Positions 1 to 6,044 of a DNA stretch of 7,438 nucleotides are shown piece after piece; position 1 is the first letter of the stretch, and each line of letters begins with the position of its first letter. Source of the DNA: Propionibacteriaceae bacterium (GTDB lineage: Bacteria > Actinomycetota > Actinomycetes > Propionibacteriales > Propionibacteriaceae); assembly GCA_003153855.1 (NCBI GenBank), contig PMBM01000092.1, forward strand, positions 20,395-27,832. The letters run 5' to 3'. Under the pieces are notes generated by a model. The model was not told the origin of the DNA, searched no databases, and saw only the letters and a list, made by a program, of their open reading frames with translations. Made by a program: the position numbers and the translations under genes.

Positions 1-725
1 GCATGGAGATCGGTGAAGTCCTCACTGGGACCGGCGGCTCCGTCCAGCGGTACGACGTCGGCTTTGAGCTGTACGAGGTAGCCCGACACGAACCGTGCGG
101 CGAGACCGAGCCGACGCAGGATCGCGACGAGCAGCCAGCCCGAGTCGCGGCAGGAGCCGAGCGCCGCGGAGAGCGTGTGGCCGGGCGTCTGGACGCCGAC
201 CTCGAGACGGGTCGTGTACGCGACGTGCGTGTAGATCGCCTGGTTGACGGCGACGAGCATGTCGACGATCCGCATCGAGCCGTCGCGGGGGAGGAGCGGC
301 TCGACCACCGCGTCGATCCACGCGTCGACGGCGTCCGGGCCGGCATCGGCCGGGTTCGCCGGGATGCGGTGCAGGTACGGCTGGAGGTCGCGCTCGAGGT
401 CGTACGGGTAGGCGAACGGGAAGCGCTCCGCGTACTCCTCGACGAAGAAGTCGAACGGGTTCACGACCGTCATGTCCGCGACGAGGTCGACGACGATCTT
501 GAGCTCCGACGCCGGCTCCGGGAAGACGACGCGTGCCATGTAGTTGCCGAACGGGTCCTGCTGCCAGTTGAGGAAGTGGTTCTCGGGGAAGACCGTGAGC
601 GCGTAGGCGGACACGGGGGTACGGGAGTGCGGCGCCGGCCGCAGCCGGATCGTGTGCGGGCTGATCGTCACCGGACGCGCGAACGTGTACGTCGTCTCGT
701 GCCGCAAGGCCACCTTGATGGTCAC
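1..725 (-). CDS. Transglutaminase-like protein, N-terminal part (gene runs off the left edge)
   Basis: Only the first 241 codons are in the window, read leftward from a GTG at 725-723. The protein begins MTIKVALRHETTYTF, the typical opening of the bacterial transglutaminase N-terminal beta domain (about residues 1-90, including NWQQDPFGN near 53-61 and NPFDFFVEEYAE near 89-100). The papain-like transglutaminase core follows: GSCRDSGWLLVAILR carries the presumed nucleophile Cys192, and the sequence is cut at ...DFTDLH, where His241 should be the catalytic histidine; the expected aspartate lies outside. There is no signal peptide or membrane segment, so the protein is probably cytoplasmic. Family knowledge: proteins that open like this often continue into a long DUF2126 region (about 1,100 residues in all) or belong to a shorter transglutaminase group; the window cannot decide which. 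Their substrate is unknown; related genes have been tied to peptide or cyanophycin-like processing without firm proof. The ribosome site is weak, so the start rests on family similarity. It is divergent from the ROK gene. Confidence 0.9.
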   Translation of the reverse strand, partial: MTIKVALRHETTYTFARPVTISPHTIRLRPAPHSRTPVSAYALTVFPENHFLNWQQDPFGNYMARVVFPEPASELKIVVDLVADMTVVNPFDFFVEEYAERFPFAYPYDLERDLQPYLHRIPANPADAGPDAVDAWIDAVVEPLLPRDGSMRIVDMLVAVNQAIYTHVAYTTRLEVGVQTPGHTLSAALGSCRDSGWLLVAILRRLGLAARFVSGYLVQLKADVVPLDGAAGPSEDFTDLH

Positions 726-811
726 GGTTCGACCGTACTTGGGTGACGTTTCCACCAGGTAACGCTCGCGTCACGTGGACACTGTGGAGACGTCAGGTCC
801 TGAGTCCGACA

Positions 812-844
812 GGCGACGGTGATAGCCATTTGTTCGTCGTCGCC
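812..844. promoter_or_regulatory. Inverted repeat in the divergent gap before the ROK gene
   Basis: GGCGACG at 812-818 is repeated as its exact reverse complement CGTCGCC at 838-844. As RNA on the plus strand the stem extends inward through two G-U pairs and two more Watson-Crick pairs (819-822 with 834-837), giving 11 pairs around an 11-base loop. A -10-like hexamer TAACCT (TAnnnT) lies just downstream at 847-852, but I see no matching -35 box at a normal spacing. Because ROK repressors commonly control their own promoters or a divergent gene, the repeat could be an operator or a leader hairpin; this is inference. A shorter 11-base palindrome, TCAGGTCCTGA, sits at 793-803. The whole gap 726-910 holds no gene that I can support. 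Confidence 0.35.
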
Positions 845-910
845 ACTAACCTAGACATCGGCTGGCACCCGATGGGGTCTACTGTGGCCGCCGAGCGACG
901 AGAGGATGAC

Positions 911-2086
911 GTGCGCAAGGGGACCAGTGAGGACGTACGGCGAGAGAACCTGACGGCTGTCCTGCGCGCGTTGATGGTCGGCGGGAACATGTCGCGCGCT
1001 GAGCTCGGGCGGCTCACCGGGCGGAACCGATCGACGGTCGCCAGCCTCGTATCCGACCTAGCCGTGCTGGGATTGGTCGATGAGCAGGACCCCGTGACGG
1101 ACGGTACCGTCGGGCGGCCCAGCCATGGTGTGGCGCTGAGCACATCCGTGGCTGCCTTCGCCGTTCACCCCGAGGTCGACGCGCTCACGGTGGCCATCGT
1201 CGGGCTCGACGCCCAGGTGCGCCGCAAGGTGCGGCACGAGTTCAAGCAGATTCCGTCGATGATGGACGTGGTCATGCTGGCATCGACCATCATGGCCGCG
1301 ATGGGTGCCGACGACTCGGGATTTCGTATCACCGGGATCGGTGTCGCAGTGCCTGGGCTCGTGCGCACGGTGGACGGTCTCGTCCGCAATGCGCCCCATC
1401 TCGAGTGGCGCGACGCGCCGCTGGGACAGGCCTTCGCCGAGGCGATGTCGCTGCCGGTACACGTCGCGAACGACGCCCAGTTGGGGGCCCTCGCGGAGCG
1501 CGACTACGGCGCCGGCCGGGGGGTTTCCGACTTCGTCTACCTCAACGGCGGCGCGAGCGGCATCGGAGGTGCCATCATCGCGGGCGGTGCCTTGCTGGGT
1601 GGGGCGCACGGATACGCCGGTGAGCTGGGCCACACGCCCGTCAGCGGGTCGGACCGCGTGGACACCGTCGGGATCCCCGGCTCGCTGGAGGCCGAGGTGA
1701 CGCGCGAGGAGATCGTGACCCTGCTCGGCGGCGGCCACATGGATCCCGAGGCGCTCGAGTCCGCACTGCTCTCCGACCGCTCGGACCCCGTGCGCGCCGC
1801 CGTGGCTCGGCAGCACGGATATCTCGCGATCGCGCTCGGGACGGTCGTCAACGTCCTCAACCCGGAGCGCGTCGTGCTGGGCGGCTTCCTGGCGTCGCTG
1901 CTCGCGTACGACCCTCAGGGCCTACGCGCTGCTCTCGAGGCTCGAACCCTCGCTCCCGCCATGGAGGGGGTCGACATCGTGAGCGCTCAGCTGGGCGCCA
2001 ACCTGCTCTTGATCGGTGCGGCCCACAGGGCGCTGGAACCTCTCGTCGACGATCCGGCGAGCCGGTCCTGGGGGAGCACGGACTGA
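911..2086 (+). CDS. ROK-family transcriptional regulator (sugar-responsive repressor type)
   Basis: A protein of 391 residues from GTG 911. Residues 12-58 form a winged helix-turn-helix (MSRAELGRLTGRNRSTVASL in the core), followed by the usual GRPS turn at 68-71. The remainder is an actin-like sugar-kinase fold: phosphate-loop-like ITGIGVAVPGLV at 140-151, AND with the conserved Asp188, a glycine-rich stretch at 213-231 and GELGH at 238-241, whose Glu and His normally contact sugar. The family's CxCGxxGCxE zinc motif is absent; the matching segment, DTVGIPGSLEAEV at 251-263, has no cysteine. Family members bind DNA and release it on sensing a sugar or sugar phosphate. GTG 911 is preferred because AGAGGA lies just upstream (901-906) and the length fits. 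ATG 872 (404 residues) is possible; GTG 743 gives 447 residues with a leader unlike the family. No sugar gene is in view, so the target and ligand are unknown. Confidence 0.9.
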   Translation: MRKGTSEDVRRENLTAVLRALMVGGNMSRAELGRLTGRNRSTVASLVSDLAVLGLVDEQDPVTDGTVGRPSHGVALSTSVAAFAVHPEVDALTVAIVGLDAQVRRKVRHEFKQIPSMMDVVMLASTIMAAMGADDSGFRITGIGVAVPGLVRTVDGLVRNAPHLEWRDAPLGQAFAEAMSLPVHVANDAQLGALAERDYGAGRGVSDFVYLNGGASGIGGAIIAGGALLGGAHGYAGELGHTPVSGSDRVDTVGIPGSLEAEVTREEIVTLLGGGHMDPEALESALLSDRSDPVRAAVARQHGYLAIALGTVVNVLNPERVVLGGFLASLLAYDPQGLRAALEARTLAPAMEGVDIVSAQLGANLLLIGAAHRALEPLVDDPASRSWGSTD

Positions 2087-2089
2087 CCC

Positions 2090-2109
2090 TCGCTCGGCTG
2101 GCTCAGCGA
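2090..2109. terminator. Possible shared terminator hairpin between convergent genes
   Basis: TCGCT at 2090-2094 pairs with AGCGA at 2105-2109. The inner bases add one mismatch, one G-U and one G-C pair around a CTGG loop. It fills the 16-base gap between the ROK stop codon and the stop of the DUF1905 gene, where a bidirectional terminator would be expected. There is no T-run on either side and the stem is imperfect, so it may be fortuitous. Confidence 0.28.
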
Positions 2110-2534
2110 AGAGCGTCGACGACCTTCTCGATGCGGCGCTGACGGGTTGCTTCCGTCTTGGCGTCCGCGACCGACCGTACGTGCTCCTTGCGGTGCGACG
2201 GCGCCAGCGCAGCGAACGTCTCGCTCAACCCGGCCTTCGAGAGCGCCTCCGCGAGATCGTCCGGTACGGGAGTGTCGCGCGCCGACGTGTCATGGGTGAG
2301 CGTGACCTCGTGGGTCTCGCCCCCGGCGACGCCAGCCGCACGGCGATGCTCAGCGGCGACCCCCACGAGGTACTGGCCGCCCATGACGGCGACGGTCGAG
2401 GGATAGCTGTACCCGGCGATCGTGACGATCACCGGAACCCGCTTCCCCGCGCCGAAGCCGAGGACGACATCCTCGGGGACCACGATCCCGACGTTGTTCC
2501 CGCTGAGAAGCAGCGTGGTGATGAAGCTCGGCAT
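2103..2534 (-). CDS. DUF1905 / YdeI-OmpD-associated domain protein
   Basis: A protein of 143 residues. The N-terminal half (about 1-80) matches the DUF1905 beta-barrel type, with NNVGIVVPEDVVLGFGAGKR near 13-32, VPVIVTIAGYSYPSTVAVMGG near 33-53 and YLVGV at 55-59. The C-terminal part is the OmdA-like helical tail: VPDDLAEAL near 90-98, then PSHRKEHVRSVADAKTEATR near 112-131 and RRIEKVVDAL at 133-142. In this family the SHR(K/R)E and the spaced arginines are the conserved signature. No biochemical role is established for the family and I do not infer one. There is no signal peptide, so the protein is probably cytosolic. The ATG at 2534-2532 is well supported by a near-perfect Shine-Dalgarno sequence. 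The gene starts 29 bases after the RibD-C-like gene on the same strand and is probably co-transcribed with it. It is convergent with the ROK gene. Confidence 0.88.
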   Translation of the reverse strand: MPSFITTLLLSGNNVGIVVPEDVVLGFGAGKRVPVIVTIAGYSYPSTVAVMGGQYLVGVAAEHRRAAGVAGGETHEVTLTHDTSARDTPVPDDLAEALSKAGLSETFAALAPSHRKEHVRSVADAKTEATRQRRIEKVVDALR

Positions 2535-2538
2535 GGTG

Positions 2539-2546
2539 ACCTCCTT
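2539..2546 (-). promoter_or_regulatory. Strong ribosome binding site for the DUF1905 gene
   Basis: On the minus strand this reads AAGGAGGT, close to a full complement of the 16S 3' end, four bases before the ATG at 2534. It fixes the start of this gene and rules out the much longer in-frame extension reaching 2846, which would overlap the upstream gene. Confidence 0.8.
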
Positions 2547-2563
2547 GAACGTGTCCCGACAGC

Positions 2564-3136
2564 CTAGGAGACGAACGCGTAGGTGAGAACGAGCGTGCCC
2601 AGCTCGGAGACCGCGTGAGACTCCAGCCGCAGGCGACGCTGCTGCGGAAGGTCCCCGAAGAGGGCCGCACCGGTCCCCAGCAGAAGCGGATGGATGAACA
2701 GCGTCACGGTGTCGACCAGGTCCGCGGCGAGCAGAGTCCGGGCGAGCTGACCGCTGCCGAGCACGACGATAGCGCCGTCGCCTTGCCGCTTCAGCGCCGA
2801 CACCGACGCCACGACCTCGTCTCTGATGATCGTCGTCGGATCCCACGATGTGTCCGTCAGGGTGGCGCTGACCACGTACTTGCGGGTGGCGTTCAGGTGA
2901 GCCGCCATCGGGTTGTCGTCGGGCTGGGACGGCCAGAAGGCCGACATGTCCTCGTAGGTGCGGCGGCCGAACAGGTACGCCGTCGTCTCAGAGGTGGGAC
3001 CCGTCGCGGAGCCGTCCGGGAAGACGAGGGGGTAGTCGTTGCCCCATCCGCCGTACGGGAATCCTGCCTCCGGTCCGGCCAGACCCTGCATCACGCCGTC
3101 CACGGAGACGAACTCGACGAGACCGAGCTTCTGCAT
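2564..3136 (-). CDS. Dihydrofolate reductase family protein (RibD C-terminal domain)
   Basis: A protein of 190 residues made of a single RibD-C / dihydrofolate-reductase-like NADPH-binding fold. Visible landmarks are LVEFVSVDGVMQG at 6-18, a GRRTYEDMSAFWP segment at 58-69 (the usual GRxTYE), KYVVSATL at 86-93, and GSGQLARTLLAADLVDTV at 127-144 leading into the HPLLLGTGAALF segment at 149-160. Members of this group are usually stand-alone reductases of unknown substrate; they are distinct from true FolA and from the riboflavin enzyme RibD, as no deaminase domain is present. The ATG at 3136 is chosen because AGGAGG lies six bases upstream; a GTG one codon earlier (3139) is only three bases from it. 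It sits between the LOG-family gene (72-base gap) and the DUF1905 gene (29-base gap) on the same strand. Such proteins often appear beside YdeI/DUF1905-type genes, but no common pathway is proven. Confidence 0.9.
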   Translation of the reverse strand: MQKLGLVEFVSVDGVMQGLAGPEAGFPYGGWGNDYPLVFPDGSATGPTSETTAYLFGRRTYEDMSAFWPSQPDDNPMAAHLNATRKYVVSATLTDTSWDPTTIIRDEVVASVSALKRQGDGAIVVLGSGQLARTLLAADLVDTVTLFIHPLLLGTGAALFGDLPQQRRLRLESHAVSELGTLVLTYAFVS

Positions 3137-3142
3137 CACGAA

Positions 3143-3148
3143 CCTCCT
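3143..3148 (-). promoter_or_regulatory. Ribosome binding site deciding the RibD-C-like start
   Basis: AGGAGG on the minus strand, six bases before ATG 3136 and three bases before GTG 3139. The spacing favours the ATG. The rest of the gap (3149-3208) shows no promoter hexamers that I trust, so whether this gene depends on read-through from the LOG gene is open. Confidence 0.7.
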
Positions 3149-3186
3149 GCGTCAGGCGCCGCCCCCGCTGGGCTCTGGCGCGAGAA

Positions 3187-3204
3187 GCCGAGCGTACGCG
3201 CGGC
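3187..3204 (-). terminator. 18-base near-palindrome just after the LOG gene (terminator-like hairpin or operator)
   Basis: The segment is symmetric around 3195/3196 at eight of nine position pairs; only 3191/3200 fails. As minus-strand RNA it forms GCCGCGC-GTAC-GCTCGGC: a stem of six pairs with one mismatch and a four-base loop. It begins four bases beyond the LOG stop codon and is followed by TTCTC rather than a clean T-run. It could be a weak intrinsic terminator of the actinobacterial type, or a protein-binding palindrome ahead of the RibD-C-like gene. Confidence 0.35.
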
Positions 3205-3208
3205 CGGC

Positions 3209-4330
3209 TCAGCCGAGTACGTCCAGCGCCTCGGCCCAGGTGTCGACGCAGTGGATGGCTGAGGCCATGCCGCGACCGGCCGCCAGCGAGGTCAGGAGCG
3301 GCCATGCCGGCAGCGTCCCCGTCCAGTACTCACGGCCGACCAGGACGAGCGGAGCGATCCGGGTCCCGTCGGGCGCGTAGTACGCCGGCGTCACCGCCTG
3401 GAAGATCTCCTGGACCGTCCCGGCGGCGCCCGGCAGGTACAGCACGCCGCCCCCGCACAGTGCCAGCAGCGTGTCCTCGCGCAGCGCGTTGGAGAAGTAC
3501 TTGGCGATCTCCGAGGGGAACACGTTCGGCGGCTCGTGGCCGTAGAACCAGGTGGGGACGCCGTACCCGCCGCCCTCGGGGTACTTCGCACACACCTCGA
3601 GCGCCACACGCGCCCAGGCGTCGACGCTCGGCAGGAACCCGGGAACCACCGCCAGACTCGCGAGCACCTCGTCGAGGTCTGCGGGGGCCGACGCCATCCG
3701 CGCCCCGAGGTTGACGGCTTCCATCGCGCCAGGGCCGCCGCCCGTGAGCACGGTCATGCCGGCACGGGTCAGGGCGAGTCCGAGCTTCGCCGCGTCCGCG
3801 TACATCTCGCTGCCGCGGACGACTCCGTGGCCGCCCATGACGCCGACGACGTGTGCGCGGTCGATCCTGTCCACCGCGTCCATGAGCGCGTCGCCGATGG
3901 AGTGGTCGTGGAGGCTCATGGCGAGCGTCGCCGCGACGTCCGGGGGAGTGCCCTGAGAAAGGCGCCACGCGTTGCTGAGCGCATCCGGCGACTCCGCGTA
4001 CGCCCCGCCGCCGGGCACGTCCCCGTACAGCTCGGCCGCTGTGTACAGGCTGGCCCGGTACGGGTCGAACGGCAGCCCGGCGATCTCCGGGAACACCAGT
4101 GCGCCGCGGTCTCGGAGCGAGTCCTCGACCTCCAGGGCGATGTGGCAGCCCAGGAAGACCGCGCCCTGCGGCCTGGCGGTCAGGAGGGACTCGGATCGCT
4201 CCCTCAGGTCCAGATCCTGGACGAACCAGCCGGCCATCGACCGGCTCCGAGACCGCAGCCGGTCGAACTGGTCCAGGGACTCGACCTCCACGCTGCCGAC
4301 CGTGTGTGTCACCCCTCCACTGTGGCGCAT
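3209..4330 (-). CDS. LOG-family Rossmann-fold protein, long form
   Basis: A protein of 373 residues from ATG 4330; GTG 4312 would give 367. The N-terminal ~150 residues are an extra region outside the core LOG fold. The core contains HVVGVMGGHGVVRGSEMY near 160-177, LTGGGPGAMEAVNLGA at 195-210 (the GGGxGxM nucleotide site) and LPGAAGTVQEIFQ at 299-311, which stands where classical LOG proteins have PGGxGTxxE; the glutamate is kept. Classical LOG enzymes are cytokinin-nucleotide phosphoribohydrolases that cut nucleoside monophosphates to base and ribose phosphate. Whether the long actinobacterial form does this is unproven, so a purine-nucleotide hydrolase role is an inference. There is no signal peptide, so it is probably cytoplasmic. 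The reading frame stays open upstream to 5485, but that part is antisense to dxr and should not be annotated. The gene is first in a minus-strand series with the RibD-C-like and DUF1905 genes, and is divergent from the dxr operon. Confidence 0.87.
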   Translation of the reverse strand: MRHSGGVTHTVGSVEVESLDQFDRLRSRSRSMAGWFVQDLDLRERSESLLTARPQGAVFLGCHIALEVEDSLRDRGALVFPEIAGLPFDPYRASLYTAAELYGDVPGGGAYAESPDALSNAWRLSQGTPPDVAATLAMSLHDHSIGDALMDAVDRIDRAHVVGVMGGHGVVRGSEMYADAAKLGLALTRAGMTVLTGGGPGAMEAVNLGARMASAPADLDEVLASLAVVPGFLPSVDAWARVALEVCAKYPEGGGYGVPTWFYGHEPPNVFPSEIAKYFSNALREDTLLALCGGGVLYLPGAAGTVQEIFQAVTPAYYAPDGTRIAPLVLVGREYWTGTLPAWPLLTSLAAGRGMASAIHCVDTWAEALDVLG

Positions 4331-4453
4331 GGGCGAAGCCTGCACCCGTTGGAGTGAGCGTGTCCTCACGTGTGCTGCAGGTGTTCGCGGGTCCCGATAC
4401 CGTGAGAGCACCCACGAGACACTGGCCCGACCACGCGAGGAGCATTCAGGCGC
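4331..4453. promoter_or_regulatory. Divergent gap, probable promoter region of the dxr operon and the LOG gene
   Basis: These 123 bases separate two genes transcribed away from each other, so promoters for both are expected here. For the plus strand a -10-like TACCGT (TAnnnT) lies at 4398-4403, about 50 bases before the start codon, but the -35 region (around CTGCAG, 4375-4380) matches the consensus poorly. For the minus strand I see no convincing hexamers. A small inverted repeat, GTGAG at 4354-4358 and CTCAC at 4365-4369, and a CACGTG at 4367-4372 could be binding sites; neither stands out statistically. GAGGAG at 4437-4442 is the likely ribosome site for the small protein, eleven bases before its ATG. 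Confidence 0.35.
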
Positions 4454-4834
4454 ATGTTGGACGTCGATCCTTCCCAGCTGGAGAGTGCGGTCGCCGACCT
4501 CCAGTCGCAGCTGCGCGACGGCCTCGTCGCGGCCGACATCCTCGACCTCACCACCGGCATCAGCCTGGTGGGGTTCAACGCGAACCCGCAGTCGTCGGCG
4601 CTGTTCACCCTCATGACCGAGCAGATCAACAAGATGCTCGAGGGGATCATGTACCCCGGCCTCAACCGCTACTTCCTGCTCGACCTCCACAGCGACCACA
4701 GTGCCGTCGTCGTGCGGTCGCAGGAGGACATGCTTCTGGTCATGCTCATCGACAACACCAAGACCACCCTCGGGATCCTGCTCAGCGTCGCGATCCCGAA
4801 AGCACTGGCGACACTCGAGGGTGCACGGCGCTAA
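4454..4834 (+). CDS. Small conserved-looking protein, possibly roadblock/LC7-like, upstream of dxr
   Basis: I do not recognise this 126-residue protein as a named family member. It starts with a predicted helix (about 5-24), then AADILDLTTGISLVGFN near 26-42 (two strands with a D-x-x-T-G turn), a helical segment near 46-66, and three apparent strands at 73-79, 84-89 and 92-100 (EDMLLVMLID), ending in an amphipathic helix at 105-122. This helix-strand-strand-helix-strands order, and the D..xG..L turn, resemble roadblock/LC7 proteins such as MglB-type regulators of small GTPases, but the similarity is seen by eye only. There is no signal peptide; the hydrophobic stretches look like core strands rather than membrane spans. 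GAGGAG lies eleven bases before the ATG. The stop TAA is four bases before the dxr ATG, so translation of the two genes is probably coupled. Its codon use matches its neighbours and a real gene is likely. Confidence 0.8.
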   Translation: MLDVDPSQLESAVADLQSQLRDGLVAADILDLTTGISLVGFNANPQSSALFTLMTEQINKMLEGIMYPGLNRYFLLDLHSDHSAVVVRSQEDMLLVMLIDNTKTTLGILLSVAIPKALATLEGARR

Positions 4835-4838
4835 CTTG

Positions 4839-6044
4839 ATGGACGTGCGAGAAGTCGTCCTGCTCGGTTCCACCGGATCCATAGGGACCCAGACCCTCGA
4901 TGTCGTGTCGCGCAACCGGGACAGGTTCGCGATCACGGCGCTCTCGGCCGCCGGTAGCCGGATCGACCTGCTGGCGCAGCAGGTGCGGGACTTCTCTCCG
5001 AAGGTCGTCGCCCTGCCGACGAGCGAGGCTGCGGACGCGCTGCGGAAGGCGCTCGGTACGGACTGTCCGGAGCTGTCCGTCGGCCCCGACGCCTCCACGG
5101 AGCTCGCCGCCGCCGACTGCGACGTCGTGCTCAACGCGATCACGGGTGCTGCCGGCCTTCGCCCGACGATGGCGACGCTCGCCCGCGGCACGACCCTGGC
5201 ACTGGCCAACAAGGAGTCGCTCGTCATCGGTGGCCGGCTCGTCACGTCCGCTGCGGCGCCCGGACAGCTCGTCGCCGTCGACTCCGAGCACTCGGCGTTC
5301 GCGCAGGCCCTGCGGGCGGGACGTGCCGACGAGGTGCGGCGCCTGATCCTCACGGCGTCTGGTGGCCCGTTCCGCGGCCGTACGGCCGACCAGCTCCGCG
5401 ACGTCACGGTGGCCCAGGCGCTCGCCCACCCGAACTGGTCGATGGGCCGCGTCATCACGATCAACTCCTCGACGCTCGTCAACAAGGGCCTCGAGCTGCT
5501 CGAGGCCCACCTCCTCTACGACGTGGCGCTCGAGGACATCACGGTCGTGGTGCACCCGCAGTCGATCGTGCACTCGATGGTCGAGTACGTCGACGGGTCG
5601 ACCATCGCACAGGCCTCTCCGCCGGACATGCGGCTGCCGATCGGGCTCGCGCTGACCTGGCCCGACCGTCTCCCCGACGTGGCAGCGCCGTGCTCGTGGA
5701 CCGACCCGACCTCCTGGACGTTCGAGCCGCTCGACAACGAGACGTTCCCGGCGGTCGACCTGGCACGTGCGGCGGGCGCCGCAGCAGGTACGGCACCAGC
5801 CGTCTACAACGCCGCCAACGAGGCCGCCGTGGACGCGTTCTGCGAGGGCAGGATCGGCTTCCTCGACATCACGGCCACCGTACGTATCGTGCTCGACGAG
5901 CACCTCGCACAGACGGTGGACGTAAAATCGACACCAGGAGCAGCCTGGATCGCCGACGGCGACCTGAGCATCCAGGCCGTCCTGGCCGCTGACTCGTGGG
6001 GCCGGCGTCGCGCCGAGGCCATCACGCGGAAGGAGTCGGAGTGA
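4839..6044 (+). CDS. dxr: 1-deoxy-D-xylulose 5-phosphate reductoisomerase
   Basis: Dxr (IspC) rearranges and reduces 1-deoxy-D-xylulose 5-phosphate to 2-C-methyl-D-erythritol 4-phosphate with NADPH and a divalent metal, the first committed step of the MEP isoprenoid pathway, in the cytoplasm. The 401 residues match the family length. The NADPH loop GSTGSIG is at 10-16 and ANKES at 123-127. The metal ligands are in VDSEH (Asp148, Glu150) and NKGLE (Glu219). The flexible substrate-closing loop contains HPNWSMG at 198-204, and the phosphate-binding part contains TASGGPFR at 172-179 and INSSTLVNKG at 208-217. All key residues are present, so the enzyme should be active and of the fosmidomycin-target type. 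ATG 4839 lies four bases after the stop of the upstream small gene; TTG 4836 and GTG 4845 are weaker choices. No clear Shine-Dalgarno sequence precedes it, which fits translational coupling. Its last bases overlap the protease start. Confidence 0.97.
   Translation: MDVREVVLLGSTGSIGTQTLDVVSRNRDRFAITALSAAGSRIDLLAQQVRDFSPKVVALPTSEAADALRKALGTDCPELSVGPDASTELAAADCDVVLNAITGAAGLRPTMATLARGTTLALANKESLVIGGRLVTSAAAPGQLVAVDSEHSAFAQALRAGRADEVRRLILTASGGPFRGRTADQLRDVTVAQALAHPNWSMGRVITINSSTLVNKGLELLEAHLLYDVALEDITVVVHPQSIVHSMVEYVDGSTIAQASPPDMRLPIGLALTWPDRLPDVAAPCSWTDPTSWTFEPLDNETFPAVDLARAAGAAAGTAPAVYNAANEAAVDAFCEGRIGFLDITATVRIVLDEHLAQTVDVKSTPGAAWIADGDLSIQAVLAADSWGRRRAEAITRKESE
6030..6035 (+). promoter_or_regulatory. 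Ribosome binding site inside dxr for the protease gene
   Basis: AAGGAG lies within the last dxr codons, five bases before the GTG at 6041. The GTG overlaps the dxr TGA as GTGA, a typical arrangement for coupled translation. It rejects the longer in-frame start at 5996. Confidence 0.75.

Noticed and set aside
3..746. A 247-codon plus-strand open frame at the left end
   Set aside because: It is antisense to the transglutaminase gene and is composed largely of Arg, Val, Asp and Glu, as expected of a mirror frame.
22..774. A 250-codon minus-strand open frame overlapping the transglutaminase gene in another frame
   Set aside because: It is Arg/Pro/Ala-rich with no motif, whereas the frame starting at 725 gives a clean transglutaminase sequence that runs to the window edge.
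743..774. Inverted repeat GTGACG ... CGTCAC with a 20-base spacer
   Set aside because: Six-base arms with a long spacer are expected by chance in GC-rich DNA of this length, and no promoter element is aligned with it.
743..910. Extension of the ROK protein to GTG 743
   Set aside because: The extra 56 residues resemble no part of the family, would overlap the promoter region and inverted repeat, and GTG 911 has a fitting ribosome site.
2615..3262. A 215-codon plus-strand open frame across the RibD-C-like gene
   Set aside because: It is a mirror frame of a recognised gene, with no motif and no ribosome site.
4331..5485. Upstream part of a 758-codon minus-strand open frame that continues from the LOG gene
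   Set aside because: It is antisense to the small protein gene and the well-supported dxr gene, is rich in Arg, Ser and Thr with no domain, and the LOG family ends near ATG 4330. It is a high-GC frame shadow.
4782..5903. A 373-codon minus-strand open frame antisense to dxr
   Set aside because: It is low in complexity and rich in Arg, Val, Gly and Asp, with no ribosome site or family resemblance; dxr fully explains the region.
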